Shown here: positions 22,954 to 31,702 of the stretch, piece after piece
Layout of the letters: each line of letters begins with the position of its first letter
How positions within the stretch are numbered: the stretch's first letter is position 1
NCBI GenBank assembly: GCA_017438775.1
Contig: JAFRUR010000025.1
Coordinates: 1 to 47,185 of the forward strand
DNA length: 47,185 nucleotides
Direction: 5' to 3'
DNA from: Lachnospiraceae bacterium
Lineage (GTDB): Bacteria > Bacillota > Clostridia > Lachnospirales > Lachnospiraceae
Translations under genes and position numbers: made by a program
Notes under the pieces: model-generated
Databases searched by the model: none
Told to the model about the DNA's origin: nothing
What the model saw: only the letters and a program-made list of their open reading frames with translations

Positions 22954-24900
22954 ATGACAGGCAGGAAGAAACAAAAGAAAGCGGATATGGCCGTGCGGAA
23001 GGGCACGGTGATTCGGCTTGTCCTGCTTCTGGCCGCGGCCGTCCTGATCGCCGTCCTGGCCAACGTCTGGGAGAACCGCGCCGTCCTTCGCCTTCCCGAA
23101 GAGGAGAGGGGCGTCTACGCCCTGGACATGAGCCGCATCACCGCAGAGAGCGCGCAGGAGGCGCCGGGCGGGGGCTGGACCCTCTCGGAGGGCAGCAGCC
23201 TGACCGTGCCGTCGGGGCTCCTTCCGGCGTATGTCGACAAGATCTATTACATCGCGGACCACGACATGAAGGCGGACGCCGTCCTCACCGTGACCGACGG
23301 ATTCGGGCGGGAGAAAACGTTCGCGGACCACGTCCCGCAGTACCTGCGGACGTCGTTTGTCCCCGTGGAGGGGGCCGCGGACAGCGTGCGGCTCGCCTTC
23401 ACATTCACGCCGGACGGCAGCAGCGGCACGCAGGTGACCGTGCGCGAGATCGGCGTGTCCAACCGCTTCCAGTGGAACGCCGGGCTCTTCGTGTTCTGGA
23501 TTCTGGCCGCGCTCGCCCTGGGCGGCATCTGGGCGCTGTGGGGTGTCCTGAAAGACCGTCCGGACCGCGCGTTCCTGTGGCTGTGCCTCACGCTGGGGAC
23601 CCTCCTGGTCCTGCTGCTTCCGGCCAACAAGGCGGGCTGGGACGAGGAAATCCACTACTACCGCGCCCTGACGATCTCGGTGTATCCGAAGGGACTGACC
23701 GCCTCGCACGCGGACGTCAACGAGATGCGGGTGACGATCGCCAACTGGCCCTACAACCAGCCGGACGGCGAGGAGGAGCAGAGGGCCTTCGAGCGGGCCG
23801 CCAACGCGCTTGACGCCGCCACGCGCGGCGCGCACACGCAGACCCGGTATCTGGCCCGCCCCTACACATCGGGGTATCTGACGCAGGCGCTGTTCCTGAA
23901 GATCGCGCACCTCGTGCGCATGCCGTTCTCCGCGGCCTACCGCTTCGGGCGCTGGGGAAACCTTCTGGGCTACGCCCTGCTCATGTTCTTCGCGATCCGC
24001 GCGGTGCCGATCGGAAAGCGGGTCCTGGCCGGCGCGGCCCTGATGCCGACCCCGCTGTTTCTGGCCGCGACCTATTCCTATGACGCGGCGGTCATCGGCT
24101 TTCTGTCCCTGGGCATGGCCCTGGTCCTGCGGGAGATTCTGCGGGAGGAGGGCACCGTCTCGTGGGGGACCTTCCTTCTGGCCGGCGCGGCCTTCGTGCT
24201 GGGAATCCTGCCGAAGGCGATCTACGCACCGATCGTCCTCACGGCCCTGCTCATCCCGAACAAACGCTTCGCGGACAAAAAACAGCTGTATCTTATGAAG
24301 GGCGCTGTCATCCTCGCGTTCCTGGCCCTGATCGGGACCTTTGTCCTGCCGATGCTTTCGGGCGGAGACTACATGTCCGACAGCCGCGGCGGCGACACCA
24401 GCAGCGGCTCACAGCTCTCGCACATCCTCGCGGATCCCGTGGGCTATGCGAAGCTCCTCCTGGGCTCCATCTTCGGGACGATGCCGCGCTTCCTTCTGGG
24501 CTATCCCATCTACGGCCAGCTGGGCCATCTGCCCGTTTCGCCTGCCCGCTGGGCCTTCCCGGTGATCGTGCTGGGGTCGCTCTTCGCGGATGCGCCGGAG
24601 AAGAAGGGCCAGCTCACCTGGCTGCAGCGCTTCATTTTCCTGCTGCTCACGGGTACCTGCATGGTGCTCATCTGGACGGCTCTGTACATGTCCTATACGC
24701 CGGTGGGGGCGCCCTACATCGCGGGCGTGCAGCCGCGCTACTACCTGCCGCTCCTGCTTCCGGTCTTCGCCATCTTCTTCACGGACCGGCTCAAGCCGCA
24801 GAAGGGCGGGAAGTGGATCACCGCGGCCTGCCTGGGCGCGGCTTCGGCCGTGACTCTGTGGACGGCCTGGGCGTGCATCTACGTGCCGTTCGCGCGGTAG
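22954..24900 (+). CDS. DUF2142 polytopic membrane protein (GT-C-like)
   Basis: A 648-residue membrane protein. It has one N-terminal TM segment (about 19-40), an extracytoplasmic beta-rich domain (about 45-175), then about eleven TM segments. The signature of DUF2142 is in the first large loop: PANKAGWDEEIHYYRA (about 226-241), whose acidic pair after the first core TM segment is typical of GT-C glycosyltransferases that use polyprenyl-linked donors outside the membrane. A basic KKQKKADMAVRKG start fits the positive-inside rule. AGGAGA lies 7 bases before the ATG. A likely role is late addition of a sugar from the lipid donor made by the preceding GT2/DUF2304 pair (inference). Confidence 0.82.
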   Translation: MTGRKKQKKADMAVRKGTVIRLVLLLAAAVLIAVLANVWENRAVLRLPEEERGVYALDMSRITAESAQEAPGGGWTLSEGSSLTVPSGLLPAYVDKIYYIADHDMKADAVLTVTDGFGREKTFADHVPQYLRTSFVPVEGAADSVRLAFTFTPDGSSGTQVTVREIGVSNRFQWNAGLFVFWILAALALGGIWALWGVLKDRPDRAFLWLCLTLGTLLVLLLPANKAGWDEEIHYYRALTISVYPKGLTASHADVNEMRVTIANWPYNQPDGEEEQRAFERAANALDAATRGAHTQTRYLARPYTSGYLTQALFLKIAHLVRMPFSAAYRFGRWGNLLGYALLMFFAIRAVPIGKRVLAGAALMPTPLFLAATYSYDAAVIGFLSLGMALVLREILREEGTVSWGTFLLAGAAFVLGILPKAIYAPIVLTALLIPNKRFADKKQLYLMKGAVILAFLALIGTFVLPMLSGGDYMSDSRGGDTSSGSQLSHILADPVGYAKLLLGSIFGTMPRFLLGYPIYGQLGHLPVSPARWAFPVIVLGSLFADAPEKKGQLTWLQRFIFLLLTGTCMVLIWTALYMSYTPVGAPYIAGVQPRYYLPLLLPVFAIFFTDRLKPQKGGKWITAACLGAASAVTLWTAWACIYVPFAR

Positions 24901-25029
24901 AAACAGCCGGGACCGGGGCAGAAGTCCGGCCTGCGTCATCCGTCACACAGACCGGGACCGCGAAAGGCGGTCACAAAAAAGAAAAATCCGGACCTGTCCT
25001 CTGCCGAGCGCCGGAAAAGCGCGCTTCGG

Positions 25030-25044
25030 GCCCGCCGCGCGGGC
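25030..25044 (+). other. Intergenic hairpin before the lipid-kinase gene
   Basis: GCCCGC-CGC-GCGGGC, the same arms as at 19376-19391. A second short hairpin (GACCGC/GCGGTC, 24956-24972) lies earlier in the same 181-base gap. Confidence 0.4.
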
Positions 25045-25081
25045 GAGGAAGGTCCCAGTATGCAGAGGAGTCTGAAACGAC

Positions 25082-26029
25082 ATGAAGCGACTGTATTTCA
25101 TCGTGAATCCGCGCTCCGGACAGGGGCAGATCAAGCGCAGGCTCGGCGATGTCCTCGACATTTTCATCAAGGCGGGATACGAGGTGACCGTGCACATCAC
25201 GCAGGCGCCGCGCGACGCCGTGACACGGGCCGCCTGCGCCGCGCAGGACGGGTATGACCTGATCGTCTGCAGCGGCGGCGACGGGACGCTCAACGAGGTC
25301 GTGAGCGGCGTAATGAACAGCGGCAGGGACGTGCCGATCGGGTACCTTCCGGCCGGCTCCACCAACGACTTCTCCCGCTCCCTGCAGATTCCGCTGGACA
25401 CGTCGCAGGCGGCCCTCCTGGCCGTGCGCGGAACGCCGCACAGGTTTGACGTCGGCATGCTGGGCGACCGGCGTTTCATCTACGTGGCGGCCTTCGGCGC
25501 CTTCACGGAGCTCACGTACCAGACGCCGCAGGACATGAAGAATTCCCTGGGCTATCTGGCCTACGTGATGGAGGGCGTGCGCACCATCGGCAGCATCCGG
25601 CCGCATCACGTGCGGATCGAGACGGACGATACCGCCATCGAGGGCGACTACATCGTCGGTCTGGTCACAAACTCGATCTCCGTGGGCGGGATGCCGATCC
25701 CGGCCATCCAGGATTCGCACCTGGACGACGGTCTCCTTGAGGTGCTCCTGGTCAAGAACCCGGAGAACGTCTTCGACTTCACGGTGGCGGTCAGCGACCT
25801 CATCACCGGCAATACCGTGAACACGGAGGCCGTGACCTTCTTCAAGACACACCGGCTGACGGTTTCCTGCGACGAGGAGATCTCCTGGACGGTGGACGGC
25901 GAGGACGGCGGCGCCTGGCGGGACGTCACGATCGAGAACATTCCGCGCGCGGTCAGCATCATGACGCACCGCAGGCTCTCGAACCTGCGCGGCGACAGGG
26001 CCGCAGAGCTTCCGGAGAGAGAAAACTGA
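25082..26029 (+). CDS. Diacylglycerol/lipid kinase (DagK/YegS/BmrU family)
   Basis: A 315-residue soluble lipid kinase of the DAGK-catalytic family. The N-terminal IVNPRSGQGQ (7-16), the nucleotide-binding SGGDGTLNEVV (64-74) and PAGSTNDFSR (90-99) are diagnostic. The C-terminal domain is the usual beta-sandwich. These enzymes phosphorylate diacylglycerol or related lipids on the inner membrane face. In Gram-positives DagK recycles the diacylglycerol released when LtaS-type enzymes transfer glycerol-phosphate from phosphatidylglycerol, and an LtaS-like gene is nearby at 34256. Placement in the glycan cluster fits that recycling role (inference). Single, full-length and intact. Confidence 0.9.
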   Translation: MKRLYFIVNPRSGQGQIKRRLGDVLDIFIKAGYEVTVHITQAPRDAVTRAACAAQDGYDLIVCSGGDGTLNEVVSGVMNSGRDVPIGYLPAGSTNDFSRSLQIPLDTSQAALLAVRGTPHRFDVGMLGDRRFIYVAAFGAFTELTYQTPQDMKNSLGYLAYVMEGVRTIGSIRPHHVRIETDDTAIEGDYIVGLVTNSISVGGMPIPAIQDSHLDDGLLEVLLVKNPENVFDFTVAVSDLITGNTVNTEAVTFFKTHRLTVSCDEEISWTVDGEDGGAWRDVTIENIPRAVSIMTHRRLSNLRGDRAAELPEREN

Positions 26030-26100
26030 TCCGTCCGGCGCGGCGCGCAGACCGGCTCCCTGCGGGGACGGACCGGCCGCGGCACCGAACGGCTGCAGCG

Positions 26101-26122
26101 GTCCCGCGCGAAAACGCGGGAC
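26101..26122 (+). other. Intergenic hairpin before rfbC
   Basis: GTCCCGCG-CGAAAA-CGCGGGAC, 8-bp perfect arms, same CGAAAA loop as at 5132-5151. No T-run follows. Confidence 0.5.
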
Positions 26123-26155
26123 GCAGGATACAAACACAGGCAAGGAGAATGCATC

Positions 26156-26728
26156 ATGGGCAAAATCACTGTCACCGACTGCTTCGCGCAGGACGGCACC
26201 AAAATCGAGGGCCTCAAAGTGATCGACCCCACCGTCTTTAAGGACGAGCGCGGGTACTTCGTGGAGACCTACAATCTGAACGACATGAAGGAGCACGGCC
26301 TCGACATGGTCTTCGTGCAGGACAACCAGAGCATGTCCGTGCGCGGGGTGCTGCGCGGCCTGCACTATCAGAAGCAGTTCCCGCAGGGCAAGCTCGTGCG
26401 CGCCATCCGCGGCACCGTGTTTGACGTGGCCGTGGACCTGCGCACCGCCTCCGCGACCTACGGCAAGTGGTTCGGCGTGGAACTCTCCGCGGAAAACAAG
26501 CGCCAGTTCTACATTCCCGAGGGCTTTGCCCACGGGTTCCTCGTGCTCTCGGACGAGGCGGAATTCGCCTACAAGTGCACGGATTTCTACCACCCCGGCG
26601 ACGAGGGCGGCCTCGCGTGGAACGACCCGGAGATCGGCGTCGCCTGGCCCATCGCGGAGGATATGAATCTGATCATCTCCGCGAAGGATCAGAAGTGGGG
26701 CGGAATGAGCGAGACGTTCAAGTTCTGA
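26156..26728 (+). CDS. rfbC: dTDP-4-dehydrorhamnose 3,5-epimerase
   Basis: A 190-residue cupin-fold epimerase of the dTDP-L-rhamnose pathway (RmlC), acting on dTDP-4-dehydro-6-deoxyglucose. The catalytic base His70 is in RGVLRGLHYQ, the partner Tyr139 in EFAYKCTDFY, and the family blocks FKDERGYFVETYN, FPQGKLVRAIRG and IPEGFAHGFLVL are present. A strong AAGGAGA ribosome site precedes it. The other steps (rfbA, rfbB, rfbD) are not in the window, so they must be elsewhere. Its presence implies rhamnose or a related 6-deoxyhexose in the glycan and fits the rhamnosyltransferase-like domains nearby. Confidence 0.95.
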   Translation: MGKITVTDCFAQDGTKIEGLKVIDPTVFKDERGYFVETYNLNDMKEHGLDMVFVQDNQSMSVRGVLRGLHYQKQFPQGKLVRAIRGTVFDVAVDLRTASATYGKWFGVELSAENKRQFYIPEGFAHGFLVLSDEAEFAYKCTDFYHPGDEGGLAWNDPEIGVAWPIAEDMNLIISAKDQKWGGMSETFKF

Positions 26729-26786
26729 GAAGGCAGACGCTGGCCCGAAGGAACCGAAGGGGCCTGAACGGAGGATGGAACACAGC

Positions 26787-27530
26787 ATGAAGCAGATGAC
26801 TTTGATCACAGACCTGACCGGGACCGGCGCGGGCGCAGGCCGGTATCTCAGCCGTTGGATCGGCCAGACACTCACGGATACCGAGTTCTTTGTCTGCTGC
26901 GACGACTCCGATCCGGAGGCCCGGGAGGCCTGCCGCAAGTGTGCAATGCTCGATTCCCGTGTGACCTTTCGCGGGAGCGCGGTCAGGGACCGCGGCGGAG
27001 CCCTGCTTCTTTCTGCCATGGCGGAGGGCGCGCAGGGGCTCATGATTGTGGAGACGGCGACAGATTTCTCCCCGGAGGAGGATTTTCTGGAGGCGGTGAT
27101 GGCCGCGGCCCCGGAGGCGCTCGCAAAGGGCGCGGGCGCGGACGTCGTCGTCGGCGGATGCCGCGTGCGGATCAACCGGGCCTGCCCGGACGCTCCTTGG
27201 CTCGGAGCGGTCCTTGCCGCGGGCGAAGAGATCGTGCAGTCAGCCCGCGCTGCGGCTGCGCAGGCCGAAGACGAGGCGAAGACCCTGCGGGAGAGTGGCG
27301 CGTCCCTGCGAGGAAAACTGGCCCTGACGAAGGAGCAGCTGTCCGGGACCGAGCAGGAACTGAAAGAAAAGACGATGCTCGCCGCGGAACTCGAGACGCG
27401 AATCACGGAGTTGGAAGAAGCCCTGGCCGAAAAGGAAAAGGCGGTCTCGGAACTCACTGCCTGGCGAGATGCCGTGATGTCTACGTGCACCTGGAAACTG
27501 CGCAGGAAGCTTCGCGGAGAGAAGAGCTGA
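26787..27530 (+). CDS. Degenerate GT2-like domain with C-terminal coiled coil
   Basis: A 247-residue protein that looks like the first half of a family-2 glycosyltransferase that has lost its active site. Residues 1-110 follow the GT2 order: a short strand, YLSRWIGQTLTDTEFFVCCDDSDPEA, and a VETATDFSPEEDF stretch where the donor-binding DxD would be. The usual aspartates are not there. Residues 150-230 form a charged coiled coil, and the end (STCTWKLRRKLRG) resembles the WKLTxPLR-type tail seen in coiled-coil glycan proteins. The GGAGG at 26770-26774 abuts an ATG at 26775 but is 12 bases from the one at 26787, which is therefore preferred. It may be a scaffold or chain-length factor (inference). 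Confidence 0.6.
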   Translation: MKQMTLITDLTGTGAGAGRYLSRWIGQTLTDTEFFVCCDDSDPEAREACRKCAMLDSRVTFRGSAVRDRGGALLLSAMAEGAQGLMIVETATDFSPEEDFLEAVMAAAPEALAKGAGADVVVGGCRVRINRACPDAPWLGAVLAAGEEIVQSARAAAAQAEDEAKTLRESGASLRGKLALTKEQLSGTEQELKEKTMLAAELETRITELEEALAEKEKAVSELTAWRDAVMSTCTWKLRRKLRGEKS

Positions 27531-27629
27531 GACCTGTGCCCGTCCCGCTGCGGGACTGATCGCAGAGACAAAAGCATGACGGCTCCGGCGCGTGGGCGGA
27601 AAACGAAGACCGTCGCTGCTGCCAGAATC

Positions 27630-27656
27630 CGGACGGACTGAAGACGGTTCCGTCCG
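27630..27656 (+). other. Intergenic hairpin before the GT2 gene at 27705
   Basis: CGGACGG (27630-27636) pairs with CCGTCCG (27650-27656). A tight palindrome GTCCCGC-T-GCGGGAC is at 27542-27556 in the same 174-base gap. No promoter was convincing. Confidence 0.4.
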
Positions 27657-27704
27657 TAACATGAAGGAAAAACACGGGGTCTGGCCCCGCGGGAGGGACA
27701 TTGG

Positions 27705-28613
27705 ATGGAGCCTAAGAGGCAGACACTGCAGATACAGAGCGTTGTGTATCATAACGAAAAGGAAGGCCTGATCCGGGCACTCCGCTATGCGGCAAACGCC
27801 GTGCAGACGGCGCGCAGTGCAGGGTATGAGCTTCCCCTGGTGCGCTATGCCTGGGGCGACGCCTCCGATGCGCCGGTCTTTTCAGAGGAGGAACTGGACG
27901 CCCTCCGAACCGAGTTCGCGGATGACCTGGAACTAACCTACCGCTTCTTCGGTTTCAACTCAGGCTCCGCGAAGGGTCAGACCCTGCTGGGTCTTGGCTG
28001 CGGCTGCGACTTTATCCTGATTATGAATCCGGACGTCATCCTGTCGCCGCGGACCCTGATCGAGCTGTTGCGGCCCTTCGAAGACCCATCTATCGGCATG
28101 ACGGAGGCGCGGCAGGTGCCGGTGGAGCACCACAAGCAGTACGACTTCCAAACCCTGGAGACCAGTTGGGCGACCGGCGCCTGCAGCATGATTCCGACGA
28201 TGCTGTTCGAATTGGTGGGCGGCTACGACTACGAGACTTTCTTCCTCTACTGCGACGACGTGGACCTGTCATGGCGCGTCCGGCTCGCGGGAAAGAAGAT
28301 TCTGTACTGCCCCGCGGCGCAGGTGTTTCACGCGAAGCGTCTGAGCGGTGAAGCCGGCTGGCAGGCGGGACGCGCGGAGCGCTACTATTCCGCAGAGGCC
28401 GCGATTCTGATGGCTTGCAAGTGGTCCGAGCCGACACGAGCCAGACGACTGATGCACATATTCGAAAACAGCATGGACGAGGACCAGCGCCGGGCCGCCG
28501 CGGCCGTTCGCAGACGGATGGAAGAGGGCAGGATGCCGGCGCCCCTGGATCCGGAGCACCGGGTCGCCACGTTCCGGGGAGACTACTACGCAGACAACCG
28601 CTTTACAGTGTGA
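27705..28613 (+). CDS. GT2 glycosyltransferase, rhamnosyltransferase-like
   Basis: A 302-residue GT2 protein of the WbbL/rhamnosyltransferase-like type. The donor/metal site is LIMNPDVILSPRTL, followed by the conserved ATGACSMIPTMLFELVGG and FFLYCDDVDLSWRVRLAGK blocks. The N-terminus (IQSVVYHNEKEGLIRALRYA) is slightly unusual because the first strand lacks the common VxVxxN pattern. The ribosome site GGGAGGGAC lies 8 bases upstream. Codon use here is less GC-biased than in genes before 26000, as in the next several genes. The sugar and acceptor are unknown. Confidence 0.86.
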   Translation: MEPKRQTLQIQSVVYHNEKEGLIRALRYAANAVQTARSAGYELPLVRYAWGDASDAPVFSEEELDALRTEFADDLELTYRFFGFNSGSAKGQTLLGLGCGCDFILIMNPDVILSPRTLIELLRPFEDPSIGMTEARQVPVEHHKQYDFQTLETSWATGACSMIPTMLFELVGGYDYETFFLYCDDVDLSWRVRLAGKKILYCPAAQVFHAKRLSGEAGWQAGRAERYYSAEAAILMACKWSEPTRARRLMHIFENSMDEDQRRAAAAVRRRMEEGRMPAPLDPEHRVATFRGDYYADNRFTV

Positions 28614-28656
28614 CCTACGCGCCGCGAAAGCGGCACAGGCAAGGAGAGGACGCAGC

Positions 28657-30480
28657 ATGGAAGACAGGTGGAACGCGCTGCGGCGGGAGATCCCGCCGGG
28701 AAGCGCCCTGGGGGAATATCTGGACAGGATCGAGCACGACTTCGATCATCCGGATCCCCTGTTTGAGAAATACTACGCGCCCATCGTCCGTGAGGAGGAG
28801 GCCGCGGGAGGGGTGCGCCCCTTCCTTTCAGTGATCACTCGCACGCAGGGACGGCGCATGGAGATGCTGCGCGAGGTGCTCCTGTGTCTCGCGGGCCAGT
28901 CCGACATGGACTTTGAACTGGTGCTCATCCTGCACCGCGCCGGAGATACCGCGGAATCCGTTCGGCGCATGGTTGGGGAATTCCCCGCGCATCTGAGGGA
29001 CCGGGTACGAATTCTGACTCTGGAAGAGGGCAACCGGACCGCTCCTCTCAACTACGGCTTTGCCCATGCGCGCGGTGAATACGCCGCCATTCTGGACGAT
29101 GACGATCTGGTGTTCGACAACTGGGTCGAATGCTTCCACAGGACCGCGAAAAAGTACCCCGGGCGCATCGTCCACGCGTATTGCCTGTCGCAGGACTGGG
29201 AGACCTTCCGGGGGCCGGAGGGCGCGGAATTCGTGCGCTCCGTGTCGGCGCCGCGGGCGGCCTTCTGTGTGGATTTCGACCTGATGCGCCAGATGCGGGA
29301 GAATTGCTGTCCGCTGATGTCCCTGGCGTTCCCTCTCTGGTATTTTCGGAGGATGGGACTCTGTTTTGACGAGAGCCTCACCACCACGGAGGACTGGGAC
29401 TATCTGATGCGCACAGCCTTTATCGCCGGCGTGACGGACGTTTCGCTGCCCACCAGTCTCTACAAGCAGTGGAAAAACGCAGAAAACTCGCACTCCCTGC
29501 ACCAGGAGGCGGAGTGGGAGAAAAACTACGCTGTCATTGAAGATAAATTCATGAATCTTCCACTGCTCATCCCGGCCGGTTCGAAAGCCTCGCTGATGCG
29601 GGAGAGTATGGAGCACATCGACACAGGCCGCGGCGAAAACGGCGTGCAGATGCTCACGGACAGCTTCCTCTATCCGGACTGCGGGGAGGGCTTCCTCCAG
29701 GGAGGCCTGATCAAGGGTGTCACCGCCTGCAGCGGAGAACTGTTCGACGCCGTTTTCTCGGGTCTGGAGGGGGCCTCCGCGGGATGGAGGAGAGTCCGTT
29801 TCGACCCGATGGAGGGCGGTGGCATCATCCTGCATTCGATCACGGCCGTGATTCGCTATGCAGACGGAGGCGCGCAGGTCTCCTCCCTGGAGGACTGCGT
29901 CCACAACGGGTACGCCTCGGAGGGAGAGATCTACTTCGCGGAGCCGGATCCCTGGCTGATCTGGGACGTGGACCCTTCCCGCCGAATCACATCGGTGCGA
30001 ATCATCGGAAAGTCGCGCCGGGATCTCACGGGAGATCTGGTCCGGGCCATCCGGACAGCAAAACCCTGGGAGGAGATCCAACTGTTCTATGCGGCCGGCG
30101 CTCCGGCCTACACGGAGGAGCAGAGCCTGAAAAAGACCGTGCAGCAGGGCGTGTTTGAGGCTGTGTTTGATTTGCCTGCCCTCGAGGGCGGCGTGTTCCT
30201 GCGCGTCGATCCCGGTGAGGACGCGGGGCTCTGGCTCAAAGGTTTTGCCGCGGAGTATTCGGAGGGGGACGTCTGGACAGAGGTGAAGGCGGAGGAGATC
30301 GCTGTGAACGGCCTTCGCTTCGGAAGCGACCTGCTCTTCCCGGAGCGGGATCCTCAGCTTCATTTTCACATCCCCGCTGCGGCTCGGGTCCGCATCTACG
30401 GCGTGCTTGACCGCATGAGCGATCGGGAAAAGGCTCTGGCCGAACGTCTCGCAGTGCGCCGGGATCCCGGGGAGGCATGA
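28657..30480 (+). CDS. GT2 glycosyltransferase with C-terminal double beta-sandwich
   Basis: A 607-residue protein. Residues about 50-310 are a GT2 domain: LSVITRTQGRRMEMLREVL, YAAILDDDDLVFDNW with the acidic metal site, and a later TTEDWDYLMRTAFI block. Residues about 310-370 are a linker. The rest holds two similar beta-rich units, about 378-450 (starting VRFDPMEGG) and about 540-595 (with NGLRFGSDLLFPERDPQ). These resemble the C-terminal part of the ABC ATPase at 33171 (RLDPV, TNG, WYFDG, then strand). They are probably carbohydrate- or protein-contact modules. AAGGAGAGG precedes the ATG. Confidence is high for the GT2 part and moderate for the added domains. Confidence 0.84.
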   Translation: MEDRWNALRREIPPGSALGEYLDRIEHDFDHPDPLFEKYYAPIVREEEAAGGVRPFLSVITRTQGRRMEMLREVLLCLAGQSDMDFELVLILHRAGDTAESVRRMVGEFPAHLRDRVRILTLEEGNRTAPLNYGFAHARGEYAAILDDDDLVFDNWVECFHRTAKKYPGRIVHAYCLSQDWETFRGPEGAEFVRSVSAPRAAFCVDFDLMRQMRENCCPLMSLAFPLWYFRRMGLCFDESLTTTEDWDYLMRTAFIAGVTDVSLPTSLYKQWKNAENSHSLHQEAEWEKNYAVIEDKFMNLPLLIPAGSKASLMRESMEHIDTGRGENGVQMLTDSFLYPDCGEGFLQGGLIKGVTACSGELFDAVFSGLEGASAGWRRVRFDPMEGGGIILHSITAVIRYADGGAQVSSLEDCVHNGYASEGEIYFAEPDPWLIWDVDPSRRITSVRIIGKSRRDLTGDLVRAIRTAKPWEEIQLFYAAGAPAYTEEQSLKKTVQQGVFEAVFDLPALEGGVFLRVDPGEDAGLWLKGFAAEYSEGDVWTEVKAEEIAVNGLRFGSDLLFPERDPQLHFHIPAAARVRIYGVLDRMSDREKALAERLAVRRDPGEA

Positions 30481-30612
30481 TCTGCGGGGAGCGCGAAGAG
30501 AGCGCTTTCCGGCAGACCGCACACGGAGGAAAGAACGGGCCGGAACCGACCTTTCGGGGCGGGAGAGACCGCCTGAAACACGACAGAAAATGCAGGAAAG
30601 GAGATGCAGGCC

Positions 30613-31695
30613 TTGGGTGACGCAGCCGGCGCGAAAGAACGCGCCTTAAACAGTTTCGGCGTCCTTCAGCTGTTTGGTGCCTTGATGGTGATGTATCGGC
30701 ATCAGTTCGTCCTGATGGGAATGCCGGGACCGGCCTATATGGGAAGTCTCGCCGCCGGCATGGCCGGTGTCAAAGTGATCTTCGTCGGGTCCGGGTACCT
30801 GATTACCAAAAGCTTTGAGAGAGACCCGCATTTCGGGCGCTATATGCGCAAGCGCCTGGTGCGCCTGTACCCGCCTTTCATTGCGTCGCTTCTGTTCAGC
30901 GTGCTCATTGTCGGGCCGCTGATGACCAATATCCCAATTGCCGCTTATATCCCCGGGGCGTTCCGGTATGTCCGGGACAACCTGCTGATGAATCCGATGT
31001 TCGCCCTCCCGGGAGTGTTTACGGATAACCCGTATCCGAACGCCGTCAACGGCTCATACTGGACAATGCCACTGGTGGTCGTGCTCTATGTCGTGATCGC
31101 CGCCGTCACCTGGCTGCTCCTGAAGATCAAAAGCCAAAAGGTGCGCACAGCCGTCTCCGGCCTTGTCGCGGCCGCCTTCATGGCCGGCTACTGGGCCCAG
31201 ACGCGCCTGCTCCCTGCGGACTATCGGATGATCGTTTGGGGGACAGACTGGGTCTCGACGGCTGTGTGGAGCGCCGTTCCGTACTACCTGATCGGAAGTT
31301 TTGTCGCCGTGTCCGGGTGGGAAAAATACTTTAACCTTCCGGCAGCTGCACTAATCGCCGTGTTCGCGTCCGGAATCAAGTACCGCGGCATGGACCTCGT
31401 CGCTATGCCGGTGGTGTCCTATCTGATCCTGTCGCTCTGTTTTTGTGAGACACCCTTCCTCTCCGCATGGGTCAAAAAGCACCCGATCTCGTACGGCGTG
31501 TATCTGTACGGCTTCGTTGTGCAGCAGATCCTCCTGCAACTTCTGTGGGTGAGAGCAGGGATACAGGTCTCGCCGAATATTTACTTCGCAGCATCGCTGG
31601 TGCTGACCGTTGCCCTGTCGCTGGTCTCGTGTCATCTGGTGGAAAAACCTTCCACCAGGTGGTTGAACGGTCTTTGGAAGAAAGAGAAGGAATGA
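30613..31695 (+). CDS. Acyltransferase family 3 (OafA/NodX-type) membrane protein
   Basis: A 360-residue membrane protein with about ten hydrophobic segments, of the acyltransferase-3 family that adds acetyl or other acyl groups to surface sugars. Family marks: a first TM segment with MVMYRHQF (the conserved catalytic-type His), KSFERDPHFGRYMRKRLVRLYPPF, and the C-terminal SCHLVEKPSTRW motif. Start choice: AAAGGAG ends at 30603, immediately against an ATG at 30604, while an in-frame TTG at 30613 is 9 bases away, so I place the start there. The longer form would add three residues. Base composition is more AT-rich than the cluster average. The acyl group and acceptor cannot be told. Confidence 0.86.
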   Translation: MGDAAGAKERALNSFGVLQLFGALMVMYRHQFVLMGMPGPAYMGSLAAGMAGVKVIFVGSGYLITKSFERDPHFGRYMRKRLVRLYPPFIASLLFSVLIVGPLMTNIPIAAYIPGAFRYVRDNLLMNPMFALPGVFTDNPYPNAVNGSYWTMPLVVVLYVVIAAVTWLLLKIKSQKVRTAVSGLVAAAFMAGYWAQTRLLPADYRMIVWGTDWVSTAVWSAVPYYLIGSFVAVSGWEKYFNLPAAALIAVFASGIKYRGMDLVAMPVVSYLILSLCFCETPFLSAWVKKHPISYGVYLYGFVVQQILLQLLWVRAGIQVSPNIYFAASLVLTVALSLVSCHLVEKPSTRWLNGLWKKEKE

Positions 31696-31702
31696 CCTCG
31701 GG

